NCBI GenBank assembly: GCA_903919715.1
Contig: CAIXJC010000004.1
Location: forward strand, 1-34,929
Direction: 5' to 3'
Origin: an uncultured bacterium
GTDB lineage: Bacteria > Planctomycetota > Phycisphaerae > Phycisphaerales > SM1A02
Length of the DNA: 34,929 bases
Shown: positions 15,654 to 22,817 of the stretch, one piece after another
How the letters are laid out: the number at the start of each line of letters is the position of its first letter
How positions within the stretch are numbered: position 1 is the stretch's first letter
Notes under the pieces: model-generated
The model's database searches: none
What the model saw: the letters and a program-made list of their open reading frames with translations, nothing else
Told to the model about the DNA's origin: nothing
Made by a program: the position numbers and the translations under genes

Positions 15654-17249
15654 TTACTGTCCCCAAGAACCCAAGATGAAGAGGAGGTCAGTTCCTCCAA
15701 TCGTGCCATCCATATCGATATCCGCAATACATCGACCCGTTGCGGGGTCTGGATCGCTGCATGCTCCCCAGGCAGAAAATAACGTGGTGAGGTCGAGAGC
15801 GTTGACCGAGCCATCCAAATTCAAGTCGGCTGCTAGGCGATTCTTCTTTGCTGCAGCGATTGCCGAGATAACGCCATAGCCGCGAACGAAAAGTGGATCA
15901 GTCGATCCAGTTGCAACGAAGTCCGATGCGGTCGTGAAGAGGGCATTGCGAATGCCAGCGACACCAAGATCGCTGCGAGCTTGCATCAAGAGAGCCGTTG
16001 CGCCAGCGATGAGCGGTGTCGAAAGACTTGTTCCGCTGACAGCGCTGAGACCGGTCGGATTGGTCGAGTGAACGCTCACGACCGCAACGCCGCACGCGAG
16101 CACTTCGGGCTTGAGCCGTCCATCAGCAGTTGGACCATCCGAAGAAAAACCTGCAATCGAGTCGTCAATGTTTGCGGCGCCACACGTGATCACATTGAAT
16201 GCGTCGGCGGGTGCGATGATCGTGTGCGTCAACGGATCTGCATCGTGTCCAGAATTTCCAGCGGCGGTCAAGCAGACCAGTCCATTGCCTGTCGCGATAT
16301 TGACTGCGCGGGTCGTGATTGCGGTCAGCCCGTCGAGCATTTCTGGCGTGTACCAATCGATGTATCCGAGTGAACTCGTTGCAACATCGCCGCCATGAGC
16401 CTCGATGAACTCGAGTCCGGCAACGTAATAATCTTCTTCTATGACTGTCTCAGTGGCATAGACCTCGGTCTTGGCAAGAATGAACTTTGCGCCGAACGCA
16501 GAGCCGATTGCACTTCCAGGTAGATACGCAGCGAGCGTGCCAAGAATCCAAGTCCCGTGCTTATGTTGATTGGGGTCATCGCCAGTTTCGATACCAGTAT
16601 TGCCGTCGCTCGAAACGAAATCCCACTCGGCAATGACATCAAGAGGATGTTCGGTGGAATGAAACGCCTCGTGAATGCGGTTGAATCCTGTGTCAAGAAT
16701 GCCAATGATTATTCCCTCGCCGTGCAGACCGCGCATGTGCATCGAGGGGACATCGATCTGCAAAAGTTGGTTCGCCATCGATCCATAATCAAGCGAGGCG
16801 ACTCCACCGTCCGATTCGATGGGTTGTTCACGTTCGGTGGTGGTTGGGTGCGAGCGGTGAAGTGGCGAAACCGAAACGACGAACGGCAGTCGCGAGATCG
16901 CATGTATTGCGTCGTCGGTTGCGTTCACGGAAATCGCATTCAGCCAACGGCTCTGCACGCGAAGGTCCGCGCCAGTCGCACAGACTGATTCGATCCTTGC
17001 GGGATCAATGGGAAGGTCTCGTTCGTCGACGAGGCCAGGCATTGTTCGGTGCGCTGTTCGTCGTGCGATGGCGCGCTCTGTTAATACGGTGTCGGAAGCG
17101 CCGAGTGGATGATTGGGAAGTTCTTTTGGAGTGAGTTCGATCCACATGGCTCGTGTTTTTTCTGGCGCATGGACAACCATCGGCGGAGTAGCCGAAGGTT
17201 GGGCAGTCAAAAGTATCGCTGCGAAAGTGGTGCTCGTGGGCAACATCAC
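15654..17249 (-). CDS. Secreted subtilisin-like serine protease (S8) with dockerin-like C-terminus
   Basis: Exported protease of 531 residues. A short N-terminal hydrophobic segment (MMLPTSTTFAAILLT) serves as signal. An inhibitor-like propeptide spans about 30-135, and the S8 domain has the full triad: D186 (GILDTGFN), H231 (HKHGTWILG) and S408 (SGTSLSTPLIAG), with oxyanion N332 (AAGNSG). Two dockerin/EF-hand-like repeats end the protein (ADLNLDGSVNALDLTTLFSAWG and ADIDMDGTIGGTDLLFILGSWG, 474-531), similar to the tail of the YHYH protein. The GTG at 17249 is preferred because a promoter fits it exactly; an ATG follows at once at 17246. It probably degrades external protein or processes surface proteins. 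Confidence 0.93.
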   Translation of the reverse strand: MMLPTSTTFAAILLTAQPSATPPMVVHAPEKTRAMWIELTPKELPNHPLGASDTVLTERAIARRTAHRTMPGLVDERDLPIDPARIESVCATGADLRVQSRWLNAISVNATDDAIHAISRLPFVVSVSPLHRSHPTTTEREQPIESDGGVASLDYGSMANQLLQIDVPSMHMRGLHGEGIIIGILDTGFNRIHEAFHSTEHPLDVIAEWDFVSSDGNTGIETGDDPNQHKHGTWILGTLAAYLPGSAIGSAFGAKFILAKTEVYATETVIEEDYYVAGLEFIEAHGGDVATSSLGYIDWYTPEMLDGLTAITTRAVNIATGNGLVCLTAAGNSGHDADPLTHTIIAPADAFNVITCGAANIDDSIAGFSSDGPTADGRLKPEVLACGVAVVSVHSTNPTGLSAVSGTSLSTPLIAGATALLMQARSDLGVAGIRNALFTTASDFVATGSTDPLFVRGYGVISAIAAAKKNRLAADLNLDGSVNALDLTTLFSAWGACSDPDPATGRCIADIDMDGTIGGTDLLFILGSWGQ

Positions 17250-17255
17250 TTTGAC

Positions 17256-17283
17256 ACCTTACTCCACGGGTTGTTGTTGGCAA
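17256..17283 (-). promoter_or_regulatory. Promoter of the subtilase gene, leaderless spacing
   Basis: TTGCCA (17278-17283) and TAAGGT (17256-17261) on the minus strand are 16 nt apart, and TAAGGT ends 6 nt before the GTG start. Transcription would begin at or next to the start codon. Confidence 0.5.
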
Positions 17284-17299
17284 ATGATCTCTCTTGGAA

Positions 17300-17329
17300 T
17301 TGAGCGACGATTCTTCCTTTTTCTATACT
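17300..17329 (+). promoter_or_regulatory. Promoter of the Cdd1-like gene, leaderless spacing
   Basis: TTGAGC (17300-17305), an 18-nt spacer and TATACT (17324-17329), which ends 7 nt before the ATG at 17337. No Shine-Dalgarno sequence could fit between. Confidence 0.55.
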
Positions 17330-17336
17330 TTGTGCC

Positions 17337-17666
17337 ATGTCTCGCGGACGCACAGTCGATTTATCCAAGATTCGCATGCCGCCAAAGAAGCTCTCAGAGA
17401 TGATGAATGTGGGCCCTGCAACGCTCGGGGATTTCAAAGTGCTGGGCATTCAAGAGCCCAAGCAGTTGGCCAAACGTGAAGCATTTGAATTGTGGGAAGA
17501 CCTTTGCAAGCGGACTGGTCAACGTCACGATCCATGCTGTATCGATGTCTTTATGTCGGCAATCTCCCAGGCGTGCGGCGAATCGCCCTGCCCATGGTGG
17601 CACTTCACAAAGCAACGTAAAACGATGATGGCGAAGCGGTCACGTGTGACTATTTCGCATGACTGA
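17337..17666 (+). CDS. Small helix-hairpin-helix protein, Cdd1/mitomycin-resistance-like
   Basis: A 109-residue cytoplasmic protein. The core (about 19-80) has the helix-hairpin-helix pattern NVGPATLGDFKVLGI, then EPKQLAKREAFELWEDLC and TGQRHDPCCIDVFMSAI. This matches the Cdd1 (pathogenicity locus) family, some members of which are annotated as mitomycin resistance proteins. HhH folds usually bind nucleic acid non-specifically; the real role is unknown. Four cysteines (two in DPCC, two in CGESPC) might bind a metal or form disulfides. Its last 17 nt overlap the end of the convergent aldehyde dehydrogenase gene. The start follows from the promoter placement; later ATGs (17376, 17400) remain possible. 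Confidence 0.75.
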   Translation: MSRGRTVDLSKIRMPPKKLSEMMNVGPATLGDFKVLGIQEPKQLAKREAFELWEDLCKRTGQRHDPCCIDVFMSAISQACGESPCPWWHFTKQRKTMMAKRSRVTISHD

Positions 17667-19005
17667 TGACGCGAGGCTGAGTGAATTGTCGGTGACCAGT
17701 TTTTCCGCGGAGGAATCCGAAGCCAGACTCTTTGGCCCCGACCCATGGAGAGCCCGCTGCTCCGCCACAGCCTTTGTTGATGCCGACCATTCCAGTGTCG
17801 AGCAAACTTGCGACGCGCTGAGCATGCGCAGTTTCACCGAAGACGGCACCGCCGAGTCCAAATGGAGTGGAGTTGGCCAAGAGGATCGCTTGCTCGTCGC
17901 TTGAGATTCGTGTCACGCACGCAACTGGCCCAAATGTTTCTTCCTGCATGATGCGCATCGGCGCACGAATGCCAGCGAGCACTGTGGGTCGAACAAAGTT
18001 GCCTTTCGCATCTGCTCCAGCAAGCATGCGCGCCCCGTCTTTGATGGCATCATTCACCAGACTGACGACATGCGCCTTTTGGGCGGCGTCAACCATCGGA
18101 CCGATCTGAGTTGCTTCATCCGCAGGATCGCCCTGCACCAATGCGGTTGCGCGTATCGCGAGTTGAGTTTCGAACGCATCCGCAAGTCGTTCATGGACAA
18201 AGATTCGTTCCGTACTTACGCAGACTTGGCCCGCATTGCGAAAGCAATTGCTCGCAGCGAAGGTGACCGCAGCGTCAAGATTCGCATCTTCAAGAATAAT
18301 GAGCGCATCTTTCCCGCCGAGTTCGAGGACGAGTCGCTTCAGTCCTCCTGCAGCTTCGCGCATGATGTGTTTTCCCGCCGCGCGACTTCCAACGAATGCA
18401 ATCAGGTTGACATCTGCCGCCACGAGCGCTTTTCCTTGTTGCTCATCGCCATGTACCACTTGCAAGACATCACGCGGCAGCGCTGCGATAAGACACTTCG
18501 CCCAGAGATCTGCGCAGAGCGGCGTTTTTTCGCTTGGTTTGAAAATGACAGAATTGCCAGCGATGAGGCTTGGAATGACTACATCTTGCGCCATCCAAAT
18601 TGGAAAATTCCAGGGCGTGATGCAGACAGAAACGCCGAGTGGATCGAAGCGCAATTGTGATTGCACTTTTCCATCATCAAGCGTTTCTTGTTCGAGCGCC
18701 TTCGCAATGTCTTCAACATGTTCGCCCAGCGATGCTGCGCAACCATTCGCTTCGCCAATCGCTTCGCGCAAAGGCTTTCCCATTTCGCGGCTGATGAGCG
18801 CTCCGATTTCTTCGGTGCGAGCAACTATTTCGGGGAGTGCGGACTTGATCGCCGCCACACGTGCGTGCAGTCCCATTGCAGCCCACCCAGTTTGCGCGGC
18901 GCGCGCACGCGCAACGACCTGCGGGATTGACTCGACGGGGGTGATAGCAATTTCGCCGACAACATCCCCGCGAGCGGGATCGATGGATTGGAGTGTTTCG
19001 ATCAT
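17650..19005 (-). CDS. NAD(P)-dependent aldehyde dehydrogenase (succinate-semialdehyde dehydrogenase-like)
   Basis: Soluble enzyme of 451 residues from the ATG at 19005. An in-frame start at 19059 would run into the divergent gene and adds a poor N-terminus. Catalytic residues are N133 (TPWNFP), K156 (KPSEKTP), general base E228 (LVLELGGKD) and nucleophile C262 (NAGQVCVSTERIFV). The ETFGPVACV segment near the C-terminus is also present. The length and sequence style resemble the short succinate-semialdehyde dehydrogenase group that oxidises semialdehydes to acids. The nucleotide-binding loop reads FVGSRAAGKHI. No neighbour fixes the substrate. TACATT stands 7 nt before the ATG and there is no Shine-Dalgarno sequence. 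Confidence 0.92.
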   Translation of the reverse strand: MIETLQSIDPARGDVVGEIAITPVESIPQVVARARAAQTGWAAMGLHARVAAIKSALPEIVARTEEIGALISREMGKPLREAIGEANGCAASLGEHVEDIAKALEQETLDDGKVQSQLRFDPLGVSVCITPWNFPIWMAQDVVIPSLIAGNSVIFKPSEKTPLCADLWAKCLIAALPRDVLQVVHGDEQQGKALVAADVNLIAFVGSRAAGKHIMREAAGGLKRLVLELGGKDALIILEDANLDAAVTFAASNCFRNAGQVCVSTERIFVHERLADAFETQLAIRATALVQGDPADEATQIGPMVDAAQKAHVVSLVNDAIKDGARMLAGADAKGNFVRPTVLAGIRAPMRIMQEETFGPVACVTRISSDEQAILLANSTPFGLGGAVFGETAHAQRVASLLDTGMVGINKGCGGAAGSPWVGAKESGFGFLRGKTGHRQFTQPRVISHAK

Positions 19006-19012
19006 GCTTGTC

Positions 19013-19018
19013 AATGTA
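19013..19018 (-). promoter_or_regulatory. -10-like TACATT placed for leaderless transcription of the aldehyde dehydrogenase gene
   Basis: TACATT (minus strand), 7 nt (GACAAGC), then the ATG at 19005. It sits in the 29-bp gap to the divergent YcaQ-like gene, so the two promoters must overlap the neighbouring gene. Confidence 0.4.
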
Positions 19019-19034
19019 TGCGATGATGTAACCA

Positions 19035-20261
19035 ATGCCGCCCTCCGCCGCATCTCCAATCAATATTTCCGCCGTGGATGCACGACGAGTCTTGCTGCAT
19101 CTGCAGGGGCTCGCATCGCCATCAGTTCGATCGAGCGCGAAAGCGGTCTACGCAATCGTCGAGCGCCTTGGATATGTGCAAGTGGATTCGATCAATGTGC
19201 TCGAGCGAGCGCATCACATGATCCTCGGCGCGAGGCTCGACGGTTACCGCCCTGCACATCTCGCTCATTCGCTCGAAGAGACGCGGACTCTCTGGGAGCA
19301 TTGGACGCACGATGCGTGCGTGATTCCGACAAAGTGGTATCCCCACTGGAAACATCGATTCGATGGTTATAGCGAGCGCGTCAAGCGAAGCAGTTGGTGG
19401 CGTTCTCACTTTGACGACGATCCTGCGAAAACAATTCGGCGAACGCTTGCACGGGTGAAACGCGAGGGGCCACTGAAAGCCCGCGATTTCGAGCCGCCCG
19501 CAAACCATCGCAGTGCAGGATGGTGGGAGTGGCATCCAGAAAAAGCAGCGCTCGAACATCTCTGGCGTTCTGGACGATTAGGAATCGCGCGCCGCGAGCG
19601 CTTTGAAAAGGTGTACGACCTTGCCGAGCGTGTGTTTCCAGATGCTCATGGACTTTCGCGAAGTTCAGTTCGGGATCACATTGACTGGGCGTGTCGAGAG
19701 GCAATCACGCGAATTGGAATTGCAACACCCACAGAGATAGCACGCTTCTTCGCTGCGGTCACGCTCGTGCAAGCGCGTGCGTGGTGTGAAAATGCAGTGA
19801 ATTCTGGAGAACTCATCGAGGTGTTGGTTTCAAGCGAACAAAGCGGAACAAAGCCAACGAAGTGCGTGGCGCTGAAGAATTGGAAGGCGCTGCGCGGCGA
19901 GCCGTCATCCCAGAGCATTGCGCTCTTGTCTCCATTTGATCCAGTCATTCGAGAGCGCACGCGCGTCGAACGGCTCTTCGGATTTGAATACCGATTCGAA
20001 GCATTCACTCCTGCGGCGAAGCGTGTCTATGGCTATTACGTTTTGCCGATGCTGGAAGGCGACGCACTCATTGGCCGAGTCGATCCCAAGTTTGACCGCG
20101 CCGAAGGCATGCTGATCGTGCGTGGTCCGTGGTGGTCGCCAGGAGTCAAGGCAAATCAGGAGCGCACGCGCAAGCTGGCGGCGGCGCTCGATCGACTTGC
20201 CGGTCAGATTGGCGCAGCGAATTGGACGCTCACTCCTGCCCATCGGCAGCCTCCAGTTTAA
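19035..20261 (+). CDS. YcaQ-like winged-helix DNA glycosylase (crosslink repair family)
   Basis: A 408-residue protein of the HTH_42/YcaQ family, whose members unhook interstrand DNA crosslinks and remove alkylated bases. Seen here are the N-terminal helix INISAVDARRVLLHLQGL, the conserved catalytic-type motif Q49-V-D51 (LGYVQVDSINVLERAHH), several Trp/His-rich family blocks (WEHWTHDACVIPTKWYPHWKHR) and the C-terminal LLSPFDPVIRERTRVERLFGFEYRFE followed by YGYYVLPMLEGDALIGRVDPK. The length is normal. It is divergent from the aldehyde dehydrogenase with only 29 bp between starts. No Shine-Dalgarno; GATGAT lies 7 nt before the ATG. Substrate range is not deducible. Confidence 0.88.
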   Translation: MPPSAASPINISAVDARRVLLHLQGLASPSVRSSAKAVYAIVERLGYVQVDSINVLERAHHMILGARLDGYRPAHLAHSLEETRTLWEHWTHDACVIPTKWYPHWKHRFDGYSERVKRSSWWRSHFDDDPAKTIRRTLARVKREGPLKARDFEPPANHRSAGWWEWHPEKAALEHLWRSGRLGIARRERFEKVYDLAERVFPDAHGLSRSSVRDHIDWACREAITRIGIATPTEIARFFAAVTLVQARAWCENAVNSGELIEVLVSSEQSGTKPTKCVALKNWKALRGEPSSQSIALLSPFDPVIRERTRVERLFGFEYRFEAFTPAAKRVYGYYVLPMLEGDALIGRVDPKFDRAEGMLIVRGPWWSPGVKANQERTRKLAAALDRLAGQIGAANWTLTPAHRQPPV

Positions 20262-20332
20262 ATCGCTTGCCAACGTGTTCGCATACAGCAGATTGCATCT
20301 CGTTTTTCTCCCTTGCGGTACAACACTCCCCC

Positions 20333-21118
20333 ATGCAACATGAAATTTATAAGTATTCCACTGGGGATCTTCCTTGCGAAGGATTCGTCGTGCGTAAAGC
20401 GGATTTGGATCTTCCTGCGCCCGTCGTTGTGATCTGTCACCACTGGAATGGTCGTGACGAACTCATGGATCAGCGTGCGAAAGAAATAGCAGCGATGGGC
20501 TATATCGCTTTCGCTGTCGATCTGTACGGAAACCATGCGACCGCAACGGAGCCCGATACATGTGCGTCATTTATGAACCCAATGATGGCTGACCGTGCGA
20601 TGCTTCGCGAGCGACTTCAGGCGACGATTGCTGCAGCGAAGCGCATTCCAGGTGCAGACGGCAAGCGTATTGTTGTGATGGGATTCTGCTTTGGAGGATT
20701 GTGCGCACTCGATGTCGCACGTGCGGGAATCCCTGGGGTTGTTGGTGTTGCATCATTTCACGGGCTCTTCACGCCACCAGGCGTGGGACCACAATCAAAC
20801 ATCACCGCGAAAGTGCTTGTTATGCATGGGTTCGACGATCCACTCGCCCCACAAGATTCGATGCTCGCACTGACGAAAGAACTCACCTCTGCTCGAGCGA
20901 ATTGGGAAATCGTCTTGTTTGGAAATACCGGCCACGCTTTTACGAATCCGCGCGCCCAAGATAAAGCCAACGGTATGGCGTTCTGCGCAACGATGTCCCA
21001 GCGGGCATTTGCGCGACTCGAGACTTTCTTGCGCGAATGTTTCCATATGTCCAATCGTGTCTCCGATGCACCTGTTCTGGCTGGCAATCAAGCGCATCAC
21101 CAATCAATTGATCCTTGA
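20333..21118 (+). CDS. Dienelactone hydrolase family protein
   Basis: An alpha/beta-hydrolase of 261 residues, cytoplasmic, with no signal peptide. The triad is C119 (GFCFGG nucleophile elbow), D169 (HGFDDPLAP) and H201 (GNTGHAFTNP), as in carboxymethylenebutenolidase relatives. The open frame extends upstream, but those residues overlap the preceding gene and look non-coding; the ATG at 20333 (MQHEIYKYSTGD) is the natural start. It follows the YcaQ-like gene by 71 nt and precedes the beta-lactamase-fold gene by 46 nt on the same strand. The real ester substrate is unknown, since no aromatic-catabolism genes are nearby. Confidence 0.9.
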   Translation: MQHEIYKYSTGDLPCEGFVVRKADLDLPAPVVVICHHWNGRDELMDQRAKEIAAMGYIAFAVDLYGNHATATEPDTCASFMNPMMADRAMLRERLQATIAAAKRIPGADGKRIVVMGFCFGGLCALDVARAGIPGVVGVASFHGLFTPPGVGPQSNITAKVLVMHGFDDPLAPQDSMLALTKELTSARANWEIVLFGNTGHAFTNPRAQDKANGMAFCATMSQRAFARLETFLRECFHMSNRVSDAPVLAGNQAHHQSIDP

Positions 21119-21164
21119 AATTGGCGCAGCAATTTTCGCCGGCGAACCCAAAAGGAATTTCGTA

Positions 21165-22760
21165 ATGAAAACAACGATCGCCCTGTCCTTCACGGTGCTT
21201 GTTCTTGGCGGCTCTGCGTGGTCGCAAGACGCAGCAGTCGCACCCAAACCCACAATCCTTCCGACAGATGGGCGGGGCAATTCGAAAGTTGCGCATGGTG
21301 GCGAATCGGTTGACCAGATGATTTATGACTTTATGGCGGACCAGCAGATCCCTGGTCTCACTCTTGCAATTGTGCAGGCTCCATACATAACGCGAGTCGT
21401 TGGCTATGGACTTTCGGATATCGCTCAAGAACGCCTCGCATCCCAAAACACGGTTTGGGCTATTGGTCCGATTTCTCAGGCATATACGGCAGTCGCTGTC
21501 ATGCAGCTCTTTGAGTCAAACAAGCTCGACTTGAAGGATGGGATTTCAAAATATGTTCCAAGTCTCCCAGCATCATGGGCGGGGATCACGGTTCTTCAAC
21601 TTGTTCAGCACGCGACTGGTATCGCAGATTACCGCGCGCAGAGTGGCTATGACCCATCGAAAAATCAGTCGCCTGACGAGCTCATCGCTCTGGCGTCGAA
21701 GATTCCCCTCGCATTCACGCCTGGAACGGATGTCGCTCAAAGCGCTACGAACTTTCTGCTGCTCGCAATGGCGGTAGAGAAAGCATCAGGTAGTTCGTAC
21801 CGAGACTTCGTGACAAAGAATCAGATTGATGCACTTGGACTGAAACACACGTTTTTTTCTGCGGATCTTTCGCGGATCCAAGAAGAAGATGTGTCGGCAA
21901 ATAAAAACAAGCACAAAGATTTTCTCAAGGTGGTCGCACTGATTGATCCAGCGGAACACGCAACTGGCTATACATCGGGACTCGTTCCTGTTCCCACCGC
22001 ACGTTTCGACTGCAAAGGCTTTTCCGACATCTGGGCCTCAGCACCCGACGTGAGTCTCTGGGATATTGGTCTCGCGGGATCGCTGCTGATCACGAAGCCT
22101 GAAAATCGTGCGATGATCTACAAGCCGACCAAACTTGACAACGGGAAGATTGTTCCAGGTATGGCTGGATGGCAGTTTTATAATCACAAAGGAATGATGG
22201 AAATCAAGGGCGCTTCTCGTGGCTTTTCAGCTTCACTGACGCGATTCACGAATCCTTCTGAACTTATCTGCGTGACGCTTCTTGCAAACAAAGAGGGCAT
22301 TGATTTTTCCAATCTCAGTCGCAAAATCGCAGCAGCCTTCGCCAGTGTTCTTCAGTCTGGCGGCGATGAGGGAAAACTCTATTTGCGTGAAAGCGTCTTT
22401 GGCGCTGCCGAAACGATGACGCGAATCGAATCGGAATTGAAAAAGAGAAGCATTCCGGTCTTTGCCAAGTTTGATCATGGGCAGAACGCGAAGGATGTTC
22501 AGTTGGACCTTCGGCCGACCCAAGTCATCGTCTTTGGCTCGCCAGTGGTTGGTACAGAATTGATGGTGACGGAACAAAGTATGGCGGTGGATCTTCCGCT
22601 GCGGATTTCCGTCTGGGAGGACGCAAAGGGAAGTGTTTGGGTGGCTTTCCCGCAGATGGGAAAGCTGGCGGAGAGTTACGGGGTGAAAGGGAACGCCGCC
22701 GTCGGGAAGTTGCAAGTGATGATGCAGGAGATTCTGGAGAAAGCCTGTTCGATTTATTGA
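21165..22760 (+). CDS. Exported beta-lactamase-fold pseudoenzyme fused to a DUF302 domain
   Basis: A 531-residue secreted protein. The ATG at 21165 has AAAGGA 8 nt upstream and opens a clear signal peptide (MKTTIALSFTVLVLGGSAWS); longer in-frame starts are rejected. Residues 45-380 have the class C beta-lactamase/serine-hydrolase pattern, but each active-site motif is lost. S-x-x-K reads P102-I-S-Q105 (WAIGPISQAYTA), Y-x-N reads Q192-S-A194 (PGTDVAQSATNFLLL), and the H/K-T-G region reads IKGASRGF. Residues about 395-525 form a DUF302 domain (FAKFDHGQNAKDVQLDLRP, then VVFGSP-like and PLRISVWED). It probably binds a ligand or partner outside the cytoplasm instead of cutting amide bonds. This is inference. 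Confidence 0.82.
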   Translation: MKTTIALSFTVLVLGGSAWSQDAAVAPKPTILPTDGRGNSKVAHGGESVDQMIYDFMADQQIPGLTLAIVQAPYITRVVGYGLSDIAQERLASQNTVWAIGPISQAYTAVAVMQLFESNKLDLKDGISKYVPSLPASWAGITVLQLVQHATGIADYRAQSGYDPSKNQSPDELIALASKIPLAFTPGTDVAQSATNFLLLAMAVEKASGSSYRDFVTKNQIDALGLKHTFFSADLSRIQEEDVSANKNKHKDFLKVVALIDPAEHATGYTSGLVPVPTARFDCKGFSDIWASAPDVSLWDIGLAGSLLITKPENRAMIYKPTKLDNGKIVPGMAGWQFYNHKGMMEIKGASRGFSASLTRFTNPSELICVTLLANKEGIDFSNLSRKIAAAFASVLQSGGDEGKLYLRESVFGAAETMTRIESELKKRSIPVFAKFDHGQNAKDVQLDLRPTQVIVFGSPVVGTELMVTEQSMAVDLPLRISVWEDAKGSVWVAFPQMGKLAESYGVKGNAAVGKLQVMMQEILEKACSIY

Positions 22761-22817
22761 TAGTCGCTGTGTTGCTTTGATCACGAGTCCAAATTCGATC
22801 TGCCCGCGCCGAGATAA

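Noticed and set aside
18236..19372. Long open frame (378 codons) on the plus strand opposite the aldehyde dehydrogenase
   Set aside because: Ser/Arg/Ala-rich translation with no domain, lying antisense to a complete enzyme with all catalytic residues; a codon-bias shadow.
20129..20332. N-terminal extension of the dienelactone hydrolase
   Set aside because: It overlaps the YcaQ-like gene and reads as non-coding; the ATG at 20333 matches the family start.
20919..21164. 82-residue extension of the beta-lactamase-fold protein
   Set aside because: It overlaps the hydrolase gene, and the ATG at 21165 has both a ribosome site and a signal peptide.
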